Shown: piece after piece, positions 37,218 to 46,940 of the stretch
Position numbering within the stretch: the first letter of the stretch is position 1
Layout of the letters: each line of letters starts with the position of its first letter
Assembly (NCBI GenBank): GCA_000634195.1
Contig: JFLT01000186.1
Location: forward strand, 1 to 64,000
Length of the DNA stretch: 64,000 nucleotides
Direction: 5' to 3'
From: Prochlorococcus sp. scB243_495D8
GTDB taxonomy: Bacteria > Cyanobacteriota > Cyanobacteriia > PCC-6307 > Cyanobiaceae
Notes under the pieces: model-generated
Database searches by the model: none
What the model was told of the DNA's origin: nothing
The model's input: the letters and a program-made list of their open reading frames with translations, nothing else
Position numbers and translations under genes: made by a program

Positions 37218-39247
37218 TTCATCTCAATAAAGGTAAACCATTTCCTTTAGGGAGTTCTCTAACTTCACAAGGGATTAATTTTTCCTTAGTAGCCACAAAT
37301 GCAGAATATGTAGAAATCTTATTGTTTGAGAAAGAGGACTCTATTTCCCCAAAAAGCACATTCAAATTAGATCAGACTCATAATACAGGTCCATACTGGC
37401 ATGCGGAAATAAAAAATCTAGATGAAGGTTGTATTTATGCTTTTAGAGTGAAACAAAAAAATAATGAGGTTAATAATAACTATGAAAAAAAAGTATTACT
37501 TGATCCATGTTCAAGGGGTATTACCGGATGGAGAAGTTATAAAAGAGAAAATGCATTAAAAAATCAAGAAAATACTAATTCTTGTCTTAAAAGTGTTGTT
37601 TGCGATAGAAAATTATTTAATTTTAAGGATTATCCAAGACCGAAACATTCTTGGGAAGAAACAATTATTTATGAACTCCATATCAAAGCTTTCACTGAAT
37701 CAACTGATAAAGATGAAAGTTGTTTTAAGAAATTTTTAAAAAAAATTCCTTATCTCAAAGAACTTGGTATTACAACAATTGAATTACTTCCAATTTTTTG
37801 TTTTGATCCTACTGATGCCCCAAATGGTCTAAAAAATTTTTGGGGATATAGTCCAATTAATTGGTTTACTCCGCATTTTGAATATCTTTCGAATGAATCC
37901 CCCGAAAAGAATAGAGAGGAATTTAGAAGATTTGTAGAGGAATGTCATAAAGCAGACATTGAAGTCATTTTAGATGTTGTATACAATCACACTTGCGAAG
38001 GTAATTCAAAAGGGCCAGCAATATCTTGGAAAGGTATAGATGAAAATCTTTATTACTTTATTGGAAAAGATAAAAATTATCAGGACGTCTCCGGATGTGG
38101 CAATACTATTGCAGCAAACAGAGGATTAGTTAGAAAACTAATAATTGAATCTTTAAAATGTTGGGCGAGTGAATTAGGAGTTGATGGTTTTAGATTTGAT
38201 TTAGGAATTGCTCTATCAAGAGGAGAAAATCTTTCACCACTTGATAATCCTCCAATTTTTGAAGATATAGAATGTGAACCAGAACTTATCGATATAAAGT
38301 TCATAAGTGAGCCATGGGATTGTGGTGGTTTATATAAATTAGGTGATTTCCCTTCTAAGAATACTTTCACTTGGAATGGTCATTTTAGAGATGACTTGAG
38401 GAGATTTTGGAAGGGGGATAAAGATACAGCTTGGAATATGAGCGATAAAATAAAAGGTTCTCCATCTATTTATAAAGAAGATAATATTTTTCCAAAGTCG
38501 ATAAATTTTATTACTTCACATGATGGATTCACTTTAAAAGACTTGGTAACTTTCAATAGAAAACATAATTTTGCTAATAGAGAACAAAATAGAGATGGAG
38601 ATAACCATAACAATTCTTGGAATCATGGTACTGAGGGACCAACTACAAACTTATTGATCAATGATTTAAGAAAAAGACAACAAAAAAATCTTGTTCTTAG
38701 TTTACTTATCTCTAAAGGTGTTCCAATGATACTTATGGGTGATGAAATAGGAAGATCACAAGGCGGGAACAACAATTCTTGGTGCCAAAATAATTTATTG
38801 GGCTGGATGAATTGGGAACATGATCAACAAGATTTGGAATTATTAGATTATTTTAAATACGTTATAAAAATCCGAAAAAAACTAATAAACATTTTTAATC
38901 CATCATTCTTCCCTAATAATCAAACCAATGAAAATATTCCAACATATCATTGGCATGGAACAAAGTTAGATAGCCCCGATTGGAGTAGTTGGTCTCACAC
39001 AGTTGCCTTTAGCATTAACAAAGACAATACTAGTCCGCTGGTTTGGATAGGTTTAAATGCATATTCAAAAAGTATCGATTTCCCCTTGCCAAAATGTAAA
39101 TATAATTGGTTAAAAGTTATCGACACTAGCATGTCTGAGATTTTTGAACCCTTAACTATTAATGAAAAATCTGTTTCAATAAAGAGTAGAAGCTCTTTAC
39201 TAATCATTTCAGAAGAAGTATTTGGGGCAAAAAATAATTTATTCTAA
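37214..39247 (+). CDS. glgX: Glycogen debranching enzyme (isoamylase-type GlgX)
   Basis: Hydrolyses alpha-1,6 branches of glycogen. The 677-residue product has an N-terminal CBM48-like domain (LGSSLTSQGINFSLVATNAE), then a GH13 barrel: ELHIKAFTES, VILDVVYNHTCEG, the nucleophile Asp in VDGFRFDLG, the acid Glu in FISEPWDCGG and the third Asp in FITSHDGFTL. All catalytic residues are present. The start is GTG. The convergent tRNA-Gly ends one base after the stop. Confidence 0.93.
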   Translation: MIHLNKGKPFPLGSSLTSQGINFSLVATNAEYVEILLFEKEDSISPKSTFKLDQTHNTGPYWHAEIKNLDEGCIYAFRVKQKNNEVNNNYEKKVLLDPCSRGITGWRSYKRENALKNQENTNSCLKSVVCDRKLFNFKDYPRPKHSWEETIIYELHIKAFTESTDKDESCFKKFLKKIPYLKELGITTIELLPIFCFDPTDAPNGLKNFWGYSPINWFTPHFEYLSNESPEKNREEFRRFVEECHKADIEVILDVVYNHTCEGNSKGPAISWKGIDENLYYFIGKDKNYQDVSGCGNTIAANRGLVRKLIIESLKCWASELGVDGFRFDLGIALSRGENLSPLDNPPIFEDIECEPELIDIKFISEPWDCGGLYKLGDFPSKNTFTWNGHFRDDLRRFWKGDKDTAWNMSDKIKGSPSIYKEDNIFPKSINFITSHDGFTLKDLVTFNRKHNFANREQNRDGDNHNNSWNHGTEGPTTNLLINDLRKRQQKNLVLSLLISKGVPMILMGDEIGRSQGGNNNSWCQNNLLGWMNWEHDQQDLELLDYFKYVIKIRKKLINIFNPSFFPNNQTNENIPTYHWHGTKLDSPDWSSWSHTVAFSINKDNTSPLVWIGLNAYSKSIDFPLPKCKYNWLKVIDTSMSEIFEPLTINEKSVSIKSRSSLLIISEEVFGAKNNLF

Positions 39248-39248
39248 A

Positions 39249-39319
39249 AGCGGGCGGCGGGAATCGAACCCGCATCTTCAGCTTGGAAGGCTGAGGTTTT
39301 ACCACTAAACCACGCCCGC
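39249..39319 (-). tRNA. tRNA-Gly (anticodon TCC)
   Basis: Read on the minus strand: acceptor GCGGGCG/CGCCCGC with discriminator T. The anticodon stem TCAGC/GCTGA encloses CTTCCAA (anticodon TCC). The T arm is CGGGTTCGATTCCCG. It has 71 bases and no encoded CCA. It is convergent with glgX. Confidence 0.95.
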
Positions 39320-39380
39320 ATTAAGTAATAGAATTACCATTGCAATAATACATTATCAAACAATAAACAAAGTAAAAAGA

Positions 39381-40778
39381 TTGGAAAATTCACACTCGAA
39401 AAAAAATGTTTCTAGATCAACAACAAGATTAATGTTCTCTTATGGGCTAGGAGATGCAGGAACAGGTTTAGTCGCGACACAATTTGGTTTTTTTCTTTTC
39501 AAATTCTTTATTTCTGCTGGTTTACCAGTAATAATTGCAGGATCATTATTAATGTTAATAAAGATATGGGATGCAGTAAATGATCCGTTAATTGGATGGT
39601 TAAGTGATCGTACTAAATCAAGATGGGGGCCTAGAATCCCTTGGATGGTAGTAGCATCTGTTCCCCTTGGTTTCTCTTTAGCTGCGATATGGTGGACCCC
39701 CATTGGTTCAGTGCTAACCAAGACTATTTACTATGCCATAATTTCTATAATCGTAATGACTGCATATACAAGTATTAATCTTCCTTTCGCAGCTCTTTCT
39801 ACTGAAATTTCTGAAAAAACAGTTATAAGAACAAGACTAAACGCATCAAGATTTACTGGCTCAATAATCGCAGGACTAACTGGTTTAATAATTGCTGGCG
39901 TTGTATTAGGTTCCGAAGGATCAGAAAATAATGAATATTTTTTAATGGGTAAAATAAGCGGATGTATTGCAGTTGCTGCAACATTAATTTCTTGTTGGGG
40001 ATTAGCTCCATTCGCAAAAAAAGCAAGAAGGCCTTCAGGAAAAGTTGAATCTATAACACTTCAATTCAAAAGGATCTTTAGAAATAAAAAATTTCTAAAA
40101 GTTATTACGCTCTATATTCTTCTCTGGTGCGCCTTACAATTAATGCAAACAGTAGCGTTAATCTATGTCGAGGATGTACTGAACGTACCATCATATATTG
40201 CGAAGTGGATCCCGATACCTTTCCAAATTAGTGCTTTAGTGGGTTTACAAATATGGACCAGAGTATCAAATAAATTGAACAGGATTTCAGCTTTAAACTA
40301 TGGAGCGATTATATGGATAATTTCATGTACAGCAGCTTTATTTTTACCTTCATTATCAAAAATTTCAGGAGCTGGAGATAGTTTATTCGTAAATGCCAGC
40401 AACATATTTCTGTTCATTCTTTTAATTTTTATAATCTGTATTATTGGCATTGGAGCTTCAACCGCTTTTCTTATCCCTTGGTCACTACTTCCTGATGCAA
40501 TAGACGAAGACCCAGAGAAACCAGCAGGATTATATACTGCTTGGATGGTACTTATTCAGAAGATTGGTATCGCGTTTAGTGTTCAATTATTAGGATTTTT
40601 ATTGTATTTATCAGGCTATCAATCATGCTTTGTTGATAAAGATGGTCTAAATATTATTGAACAATGCTACTCAGCACAATTAACTATTAGATTATGTATT
40701 GGTTTTATACCCTCAATACTGGTAATAATTGGTCTTTTAATTATGAGAAAATGGGATCGGAAATTAATTACAAACTAA
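39381..40778 (+). CDS. MelB-like (GPH family) sugar/cation symporter
   Basis: A 12-helix major-facilitator protein of the glycoside-pentoside-hexuronide:cation symporter family. The 465 residues (TTG start) show MFSYGLGDAGTGLVATQFGF, the family motif DAVNDPLIGWLSDRTKSRWG with the cation-site aspartates, and further helices to the end. The substrate is unknown. It lies 134 bp after glgX, so a link to glucan or glucosylglycerol use is possible but unproven. A 9-bp gap to the MlaE gene suggests cotranscription. Confidence 0.85.
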   Translation: MENSHSKKNVSRSTTRLMFSYGLGDAGTGLVATQFGFFLFKFFISAGLPVIIAGSLLMLIKIWDAVNDPLIGWLSDRTKSRWGPRIPWMVVASVPLGFSLAAIWWTPIGSVLTKTIYYAIISIIVMTAYTSINLPFAALSTEISEKTVIRTRLNASRFTGSIIAGLTGLIIAGVVLGSEGSENNEYFLMGKISGCIAVAATLISCWGLAPFAKKARRPSGKVESITLQFKRIFRNKKFLKVITLYILLWCALQLMQTVALIYVEDVLNVPSYIAKWIPIPFQISALVGLQIWTRVSNKLNRISALNYGAIIWIISCTAALFLPSLSKISGAGDSLFVNASNIFLFILLIFIICIIGIGASTAFLIPWSLLPDAIDEDPEKPAGLYTAWMVLIQKIGIAFSVQLLGFLLYLSGYQSCFVDKDGLNIIEQCYSAQLTIRLCIGFIPSILVIIGLLIMRKWDRKLITN

Positions 40779-40787
40779 TATAAAGAT

Positions 40788-41543
40788 ATGTATTACCTTA
40801 ATTTTTTCAAGAGACTTCTAAGCAGTTTAATCATTGGCGGGCAAGCAATTAATTTTATCTTTAAGGGTAAAATTTCCAAAAATGATCTCTTTGACCAACT
40901 TATGGAGTCAGGTCCTGGCAGTTTGTTAATTGTATTAATTACAGGAATTGCAGCAGGTACAGTTTTTAATATTCAAGTTGCATCACAACTTACAAGCATG
41001 GGGGTTTCAAGTGAAATTGGAGGTTTATTAGCAGTAGGCATGGCGAGAGAAATGGCTCCTCTTCTAACTGCTACTTTAATGACTGGCAAGGTTGCCACTG
41101 CATATGCTGCTCAGCTGGGCACTATGAAAGTCACAGAACAAATTGAGGCAATAACCATGTTAAGGACCGAACCAGTCCAATATTTGGTAGTCCCGAGATT
41201 ACTATCTATGGTAATAATGTCACCAATACAGTGTCTTTTGTTTTTATCTGTAGCTTTATGGAGTGGACAAATTTGGAGCACAGTTTTTTATAAAGTTCCT
41301 CCAATAGTTTTTTGGACATCCGTAAGATCAGGTAATGTTAGTTTAACCAGTACAGACTTAACTTCAATGTTAATAAAATCTGTAGTGTTCGGATTACTTA
41401 TTTCAATCATTGCTTGTGGATATGGACTCACAACTAAAGGTGGTCCAAAAGAAGTTGGAACAAGTACAACAGGCGCAGTCGTAATGACTCTTGTTACTGT
41501 ATCTTTAATGGATGTGTTTCTAACACAAATTTTATTTGGATAA
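40788..41543 (+). CDS. mlaE: MlaE-type lipid ABC transporter permease
   Basis: Membrane subunit of an MCE-associated ABC transporter that moves phospholipids or hydrophobic compounds between membranes. The 251 residues contain five or so hydrophobic helices, and the family block GGLLAVGMAREMAPLLTATL then TGKVATAYAAQLGTMKVTEQ. ATPase (MlaF) and MCE (MlaD) partners are not in the window. It overlaps the next gene if that gene starts at its TTG. Confidence 0.9.
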   Translation: MYYLNFFKRLLSSLIIGGQAINFIFKGKISKNDLFDQLMESGPGSLLIVLITGIAAGTVFNIQVASQLTSMGVSSEIGGLLAVGMAREMAPLLTATLMTGKVATAYAAQLGTMKVTEQIEAITMLRTEPVQYLVVPRLLSMVIMSPIQCLLFLSVALWSGQIWSTVFYKVPPIVFWTSVRSGNVSLTSTDLTSMLIKSVVFGLLISIIACGYGLTTKGGPKEVGTSTTGAVVMTLVTVSLMDVFLTQILFG

Positions 41544-41952
41544 CCCTATGTTTAACACTAAATCAAAAAAAGAGGAACCAGTAATAATATCTCCATCATT
41601 TCAGTTGCCAATCATTCTAATAGTTTTAAGTTTTATGCTTTTGTTTTTGAATATTGGTTCTTTGCCAACAATAGTTTTTGCTTCTTTTAGCTTTTTTTTA
41701 TTACTTCAGTCATTTACCTTAAGAATAAAAATAACAAATGATGATTTTGTCGTTTTACAATTAGGGAAAGAGATTAGAACTTTTCCATTCAAGAACTGGA
41801 TATCATGGAAATTCTTTTTCCCTATAATCCCAGGTATTTTTTATTTTAGAGAAAAGTCCAGTCCTCATTTATTACCAATTTTATTTAATCCAAAGCAATT
41901 AAAAGATGAGCTCATAAAAAAAGTTGACTCCCTGGAAATTAAAAATTCTTAA
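41536..41952 (+). CDS. DUF3119-type membrane protein
   Basis: Cyanobacterial protein of unknown function; the family call is from memory of its pattern. The 138 residues have two hydrophobic helices (residues ~22-60) and a conserved-looking cytoplasmic part (VVLQLGKEIRTFPFKNWISW, PGIFYFREKSSPH). The listed start is TTG inside mlaE; the ATG at 41548 is at least as likely. It sits in a run with mlaE, the DUF3086 gene and plsY. Confidence 0.75.
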   Translation: MDNPMFNTKSKKEEPVIISPSFQLPIILIVLSFMLLFLNIGSLPTIVFASFSFFLLLQSFTLRIKITNDDFVVLQLGKEIRTFPFKNWISWKFFFPIIPGIFYFREKSSPHLLPILFNPKQLKDELIKKVDSLEIKNS

Positions 41953-41987
41953 AATTCAGACTTTGCTTAATCATCTAAATTATTTCA

Positions 41988-42998
41988 ATGACCAATACAG
42001 AAATTCCCGACAATAATCCTGAAAAGGAATTAAAAATAGATAAGTCAATTTCAGATTATAAAACAAAAGAAATTAGTAAGAAAAATACAAGTCAAAATAA
42101 AAAAATTACACCGAAAAACGATAAATCAACTAAATCTTTTGATGAAATTTCTAATGAAATTTTTAGAAATCTCTTTTCAAAAAAAGATTCTTTAGTTAAA
42201 GAAATAAAAGAGTTAGAAACCAAAAAAAATGAAATAGAAAAAGATATTGAGTCTAATTTTAAAGGACAGTCAGATAATATTGCTAAAAGAGTTAAAGGCT
42301 TTCAAGAGTACTTAACTGGAGCTTTGCAGAATCTTTCACAAAACGTAGAGAGGCTTGAATTAGTTTCTCAACCAATAATCGTAAAGCCTTCTCCCCTTGA
42401 TGAGAAAAAGCAAGGCAATAGCACAAATAATGTAGTTAATGTTCCTGCTCTTTCCGAGACATTTAAGCCAGATGAAGAGATTATAAAAAGTTGCTTTTCA
42501 AGTTTCACAGAACAACCCGACTTTTATGCAGAACCTTGGAAATTAAGACGGAGTCTTGATTCCTCAGATATAGAAATTATGGATGATTGGTTCTTTAACA
42601 TGGGCGGAAGAGGTTCTCTTGAAAGTAGAGGATCTCGACAAAAAAATGCCTTGTTATCAGCTGGATTAATATCTATTCTTGGCGAATTATATGGAGACCA
42701 ATTTCAGACTCTTATTTTAGCTTCGCAGCCTGAACGATTAGGTGAATGGAGAAGAATTCTTCAAGATTCACTTGGTCTAACAAGGGATGACTTTGGACCT
42801 AATAGTGGGATTGTTCTTTTTGAAAGGCCTGAAGGTGTCATCGAGAGAGCTGATAGATTAGAAGCGAATGAAGAATTGCCATTTATTATCATTGATGCAG
42901 CAGAAACCTCTGTTGAAATTCCAATACTTCAATTCCCATTATGGGTTGCATTTGCTGGTTCAGATAATGAAATTTACGATGATCTTGAACTAAACTAA
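41988..42998 (+). CDS. DUF3086-type protein with coiled coil
   Basis: Cyanobacterial protein of unknown function. The 336 residues start with a Lys/Ser/Asn-rich disordered stretch (1-50), then a coiled coil (residues ~55-95, [20 protein letters not shown]). A globular domain follows ([53 protein letters not shown]). No catalytic motif is evident. It precedes plsY by five bases, so they are likely cotranscribed. Confidence 0.8.
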   Translation: MTNTEIPDNNPEKELKIDKSISDYKTKEISKKNTSQNKKITPKNDKSTKSFDEISNEIFRNLFSKKDSLVKEIKELETKKNEIEKDIESNFKGQSDNIAKRVKGFQEYLTGALQNLSQNVERLELVSQPIIVKPSPLDEKKQGNSTNNVVNVPALSETFKPDEEIIKSCFSSFTEQPDFYAEPWKLRRSLDSSDIEIMDDWFFNMGGRGSLESRGSRQKNALLSAGLISILGELYGDQFQTLILASQPERLGEWRRILQDSLGLTRDDFGPNSGIVLFERPEGVIERADRLEANEELPFIIIDAAETSVEIPILQFPLWVAFAGSDNEIYDDLELN

Positions 42999-43003
42999 GC
43001 TTT

Positions 43004-43597
43004 ATGAATATCTTAATAATTTTTGCAAGTTATCTTTTAGGATCACTTCCGACAGGTTTTTTAATTGGGAAATATCTCAAAAATATAGATCTAAGAACTA
43101 TTGGTTCTGGATCTACAGGTGCCACAAATGTTTTAAGAAATGTTGGGAAATGGCCAGCACTTTTTGTATTTATCATTGACGTTGGGAAAGGCCTTATTGC
43201 AGTAAAAATTGCTCAATATTACACGGATCAAGGATTAATAGAAGTTATAGCTGGCATATCCGCTATTTCAGGACATATTTGGCCAATATGGCTTAGAGGT
43301 AAAGGAGGGAAAGCTGTTGCAACTGGATTAGGTATGTTTTTAGCTCTTTCTTGGAAAGTTGGACTCGCATCTCTTGGCATTTTTTTAATAGTCCTAACAA
43401 AAACTAAATTTGTTTCTTTATCAAGTATTTCAGCTGCAATATTACTTCCTATTTTTATGTTTTTTTACCTAGGTAATTTTATGCACTCATACCTTTTTAT
43501 AAGTTTAATTGTCGCATTATTAGTAATTTGGAAACATAGAACAAACATAACAAGATTGCTTAAGGGAGAAGAATCTAAAATTAATCAGAATCAATAG
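43004..43597 (+). CDS. plsY: Glycerol-3-phosphate acyltransferase PlsY
   Basis: Membrane enzyme that acylates glycerol-3-phosphate with acyl-phosphate, the first step of phospholipid synthesis. The 197 residues have about five helices and the three signature loops: [33 protein letters not shown] and [19 protein letters not shown]. Its 3' end overlaps pyrF on the other strand by 17 bp. Confidence 0.96.
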   Translation: MNILIIFASYLLGSLPTGFLIGKYLKNIDLRTIGSGSTGATNVLRNVGKWPALFVFIIDVGKGLIAVKIAQYYTDQGLIEVIAGISAISGHIWPIWLRGKGGKAVATGLGMFLALSWKVGLASLGIFLIVLTKTKFVSLSSISAAILLPIFMFFYLGNFMHSYLFISLIVALLVIWKHRTNITRLLKGEESKINQNQ

Positions 43598-44312
43598 ATT
43601 TAAATATTTCTATTAAAGCTTTATTAGGATCTATGGCTTTTGAAATTGATCTACCAATGACCAACTTAGAAGCGCCATTATCTATAGCTTCATAGGGGGT
43701 CATAATTCTATTTTGATCATCTTTATTGTCAATATTTAATCTGATACCTGGTGTAATAAGTTCAAAATTATCCTTATAAATAGATCTCAACATTTTTACC
43801 TCCCAAGGGGAACAAACACATCCATCTAATCCGGCATCAAAAGACAACTTTGCAAGTCTCAATACATTTTCTTCAATTGAATTATTTCTATCAAGATCAG
43901 TTTGAAAATCTCTAAGAGAAAAGCTTGTTAAAACAGTTATTCCTACAACTAATGGAGGTTTTACACTGACTGAGTTGGCTCCCTCTAAAGATGCTTTTTT
44001 CGAATCTTTAAGAGCTTTTAAACCTGCTGAAGCATGAATAGAAATTATATCAACCCCTAGTTTTGAAACTTGGAAACATGCTGCACTCATGGTATTTGGA
44101 ATATCGTGAAACTTTAAGTCTAAAAAAATTTTTTTATTTAAACCTTTTAATATTTCAATAACTCTTGGACCTTCCCTAACAAAAAGTTCTAAACCGACTT
44201 TAACCCATTTAATATTAGGACATTTTTCCAAAAGTAATTTTGCTTGACTTACATCTAATCCATCAATTGCCAATATTATTTTATCTTCTGAATTAAATCT
44301 GTTATTCATCAA
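43581..44312 (-). CDS. pyrF: Orotidine 5'-phosphate decarboxylase
   Basis: Last step of UMP synthesis. The 243-residue barrel has [26 protein letters not shown], the catalytic block [14 protein letters not shown] (Asp-x-Lys-x-x-x-Asp), and TPGIRLN. It is four bases downstream of tyrS on the same strand, so the two form an operon with the DUF1825 gene. Confidence 0.96.
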   Translation of the reverse strand: MMNNRFNSEDKIILAIDGLDVSQAKLLLEKCPNIKWVKVGLELFVREGPRVIEILKGLNKKIFLDLKFHDIPNTMSAACFQVSKLGVDIISIHASAGLKALKDSKKASLEGANSVSVKPPLVVGITVLTSFSLRDFQTDLDRNNSIEENVLRLAKLSFDAGLDGCVCSPWEVKMLRSIYKDNFELITPGIRLNIDNKDDQNRIMTPYEAIDNGASKLVIGRSISKAIDPNKALIEIFKSIDSD

Positions 44313-44315
44313 CTT

Positions 44316-45554
44316 TCAGTTTTCAAACCTCTTAATTATTTTTTTCCCAATTTGCAAAATTTTTCCTACCAAATCATTTTTTGAATTAAAAACTAAATCA
44401 GGATTTATTACTTTTTGACTATCAATTTTTACACCCCCACCTTTAATAGATCTTTTGGATTCGCTGCTAGATTTGAAAAGTTTTAGAGCACTTAACAAGT
44501 AGAAAAACTTTACTGGAAAAACTACTTCTTTTAAAGAAATCTCTGGAATTTCTCCAACTTTCTCTTTGTATCCAAGGAATAATTTTTCACAGTTTGATTG
44601 AGCCTTTAATGCTTCTTCGGCCCCATGGAATAAAGTAGTAACTTCTAAAGCCATTCTTCTCTGTAATTCACGAGGATTTGAGTTTTCCAGAAAATTTAAA
44701 TCTAATTCAGTAAGTAATTCAAAATAGGTGGGTATTATATTATCGGGTACTTTTTCTAATTTTGAATACATTGAGAGAGGATCTTCAGTTAAACCGACGG
44801 TGTTACATTCAGATTTACTCATCTTCTTAACTCCATCTAAACCTGTCAAAATTGGCAGCAGAACACCAAATTGAGGGTCTTGTTTAAAATGCCTTTGAAG
44901 GTCTCTTCCTATTGCAATATTAAATTTTTGATCTGTGCCTCCAAGCTCAATATCTGATTGAACAACTACTGAATCGTAACCTTGTAATAGTGGATATAAG
45001 AATTCATGCAAAGCAATTGGAACTTGCGCAGTGTGCCTTTTATTAAATTCTTCCTTAGCAAGCATTTGACTAACTGTTGCACTCCCCATTAAGTCAATTA
45101 TGGAATTAAGATTTAATCCTTTTAACCATTCACTGTTATATCTAATTTCTATTCTATCTTTTGCATCAAAATCTAAAATAGATTCATTGGCTGGCTTTCC
45201 CATCCCTAGTTGGGTTAAGTATGTTTTTGCATTATCCTTAACTTGTTTTTCCGATAACTGAACTCTTGTTTTGTTTTTTCCGGTTGGATCTCCAATTTGA
45301 GCAGTAAAATCCCCAATAATTAGAACTGCAATATGTCCATTATCTTGGAATGCCCTAAGTTTTTTAAACAATATGCTGTGCCCAAGATGAATATCGGTTC
45401 CAGTAGGATCGATGCCGAGTTTAACCCTTAATTTTTTATTATTTTTTTTCGCATTATCAATTATCTCCGAAAAGGTTTGATCTGTTCCCTTAATTGGAAA
45501 ATATTCTTCTATTCCTCTTGACAGCCATGATGGCAATTTTAAATTATCTGTCAT
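44316..45554 (-). CDS. tyrS: Tyrosyl-tRNA synthetase
   Basis: Class I aminoacyl-tRNA synthetase. The 412 residues contain the HIGH-like motif in [17 protein letters not shown] and the KMSKS motif in [12 protein letters not shown], and a C-terminal S4-like RNA-binding segment ([20 protein letters not shown]). Both signatures are intact. It is in line with the DUF1825 gene (18-bp gap) and pyrF. Confidence 0.96.
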   Translation of the reverse strand: MTDNLKLPSWLSRGIEEYFPIKGTDQTFSEIIDNAKKNNKKLRVKLGIDPTGTDIHLGHSILFKKLRAFQDNGHIAVLIIGDFTAQIGDPTGKNKTRVQLSEKQVKDNAKTYLTQLGMGKPANESILDFDAKDRIEIRYNSEWLKGLNLNSIIDLMGSATVSQMLAKEEFNKRHTAQVPIALHEFLYPLLQGYDSVVVQSDIELGGTDQKFNIAIGRDLQRHFKQDPQFGVLLPILTGLDGVKKMSKSECNTVGLTEDPLSMYSKLEKVPDNIIPTYFELLTELDLNFLENSNPRELQRRMALEVTTLFHGAEEALKAQSNCEKLFLGYKEKVGEIPEISLKEVVFPVKFFYLLSALKLFKSSSESKRSIKGGGVKIDSQKVINPDLVFNSKNDLVGKILQIGKKIIKRFEN

Positions 45555-45572
45555 GAAGCTTTAACCTTAACT

Positions 45573-45896
45573 TTAAGAAGTTTTATCAAGTTCATCCTTC
45601 ATTCTTATTAAGGTTTTATTCATTTGATCGAACATTTGATCAGGAGTAATCCCAAATTGACTTAACTGTGTCTTTAATTGCTCTACTGTCATTTTTGCTT
45701 GAAAATCTTCAGACAATTCAAATCTCTTCATAAAAACCTTATAACGATCCATAAGAGATTCCATTTTTTTTATAAACATTTTTTTTCCTTCTCTGTCAAA
45801 TTTTCCATAATCAGAGCCAAGTTTCATAAGTTCTTGGTAATCTGTAAAAAGCTTTTTAGCTTCTTCTTGAACGATGTCTGACTCAAAAAAACCCAT
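45573..45896 (-). CDS. DUF1825-type small protein
   Basis: Cyanobacterial conserved protein of unknown function. The 107 residues are helical and soluble (FFESDIVQEEAKKLFTDYQE, KKMESLMDRYKVFMKRFELS, QLSQFGITPDQMFDQM). No catalytic motif is seen. It heads the minus-strand unit DUF1825 - tyrS - pyrF. The upstream divergent region carries an iterated TGCAAC element. Confidence 0.85.
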   Translation of the reverse strand: MGFFESDIVQEEAKKLFTDYQELMKLGSDYGKFDREGKKMFIKKMESLMDRYKVFMKRFELSEDFQAKMTVEQLKTQLSQFGITPDQMFDQMNKTLIRMKDELDKTS

Positions 45897-46304
45897 GATT
45901 ATTTTACTCCCTCTAATCTCTGAGAAACACTATTACAACTGACTTTCTTGTTATGCATGTTTTGAATAAGTTGTTGCAACGGTGCAACTTTAAATGATTT
46001 TCACTTCCTAAAACAATGTGAATTGAAGTGAAGTTGCACAATGGTTATCTTAAACTAATATATTTTACCAATAATTGAAAGGTAGAAAATACTACCTAAA
46101 ATTTTAAACACAAAGATTAATTTATAAGGTTTCTTCTGACTAAAAGAATCCCATTTCTATTTTTTTACTTCGCAGATTAAGGCTCAGCTACAAGATAACG
46201 AGAATCTTTTAAATTGATTAGAAGATTAATAAATTTTAGTTTATGAATAATTCTTTGATTTATATTTTTTCAGAATTAAATTTAATAGACATGTTTCATC
46301 AATA
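45897..46304. other. 408-bp divergent spacer between the DUF1825 and GIY-YIG genes
   Basis: It holds the TGCAAC iterons and a long dyad (45973-46039) and, near the right end, a 26-codon ATG ORF at 46243-46323 that overlaps the TTG start of the GIY-YIG gene in another frame. The rest is AT-rich with no evident gene. Promoters for both flanking genes must be here. Confidence 0.5.
45973..46039. promoter_or_regulatory. TGCAAC iterons and compound inverted repeat
   Basis: The palindrome GTTGCAAC (45973-45980) is followed directly by GGTGCAAC. The arm GTGCAACTT (45982-45990) is complementary to AAGTTGCAC (46031-46039), and inside it CACTTC (46002-46007) pairs with GAAGTG (46025-46030). As DNA this is a multi-half-site operator; as RNA it is a stem of 9 + 6 pairs with an 11-base bulge and 17-base loop. 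Confidence 0.55.
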
Positions 46305-46916
46305 TTGGAAAAATTTAACGTAAATAATATTTCAAACCAAAATAGACAATTTGAATTATTTGGTTCAAATGTAAATACATCAATAAATTTTCAACACTCA
46401 AATAATCTAAAAATCAAAGGCGAAATCCTAACTAAATGGAGAAATAGAATACATAGTCACCAATTCAAAATTTCAAAAGATAATCTCAATAAAAATTTGC
46501 ACCAAACAAGTCTTCCAATAAATACAATTTCAAATGAAAGAAAAATTGATCCGTTTTCCTTGCAGCCATTATCATTGAACTTTTGGAGAACCAATCAATA
46601 TATACACAATGGTCCAGCAATGTATTTTGTAATTGATACTATGGAGAATTCTAAAATTATCCTTTATATAGGAGAAACAAATTCGGCAAATAAAAGATGG
46701 AAGGGAGAACATGACTGTAAAAATTACCTCATGAACTATAAAGAAGCCCTAGCTCATAACAAACTCTCAAGTCACCAAGATATTCGTTTCTTCTTAGATG
46801 TACCTAAAGAAGTTAAATTAAGACGTAAATTAGAACAGCAACTGATATATTTATGGTTACCACCTTTTAATAAAGAAACTCGAGATAGGTGGGCAACGAC
46901 TTTCACAAACAACTAA
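46305..46916 (+). CDS. GIY-YIG-like nuclease-fold protein
   Basis: The C-terminal half resembles a GIY-YIG domain. A first strand AMYFVIDT is followed by IILYIGETNSANKRWKGEHD (YIG, then Arg), and a helix with Glu (RRKLEQQLIYLWLPPFN) comes near residue 185. The GIY motif is degenerate, so activity is uncertain. The N-terminal 95 residues are Asn-rich and unrecognised. The start is TTG with no better candidate. It stands alone with its own upstream region; pepA follows 24 bp later. Confidence 0.7.
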   Translation: MEKFNVNNISNQNRQFELFGSNVNTSINFQHSNNLKIKGEILTKWRNRIHSHQFKISKDNLNKNLHQTSLPINTISNERKIDPFSLQPLSLNFWRTNQYIHNGPAMYFVIDTMENSKIILYIGETNSANKRWKGEHDCKNYLMNYKEALAHNKLSSHQDIRFFLDVPKEVKLRRKLEQQLIYLWLPPFNKETRDRWATTFTNN

Positions 46917-46940
46917 AAGTTAATTACATCCATTTAACAA

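Noticed and set aside
46243-46323. 26-codon ATG ORF as the true start of the GIY-YIG gene
   Set aside because: It is in another frame and ends at 46323. Joining the two would need a frameshift for which there is no evidence; it is kept only as a possible upstream ORF.
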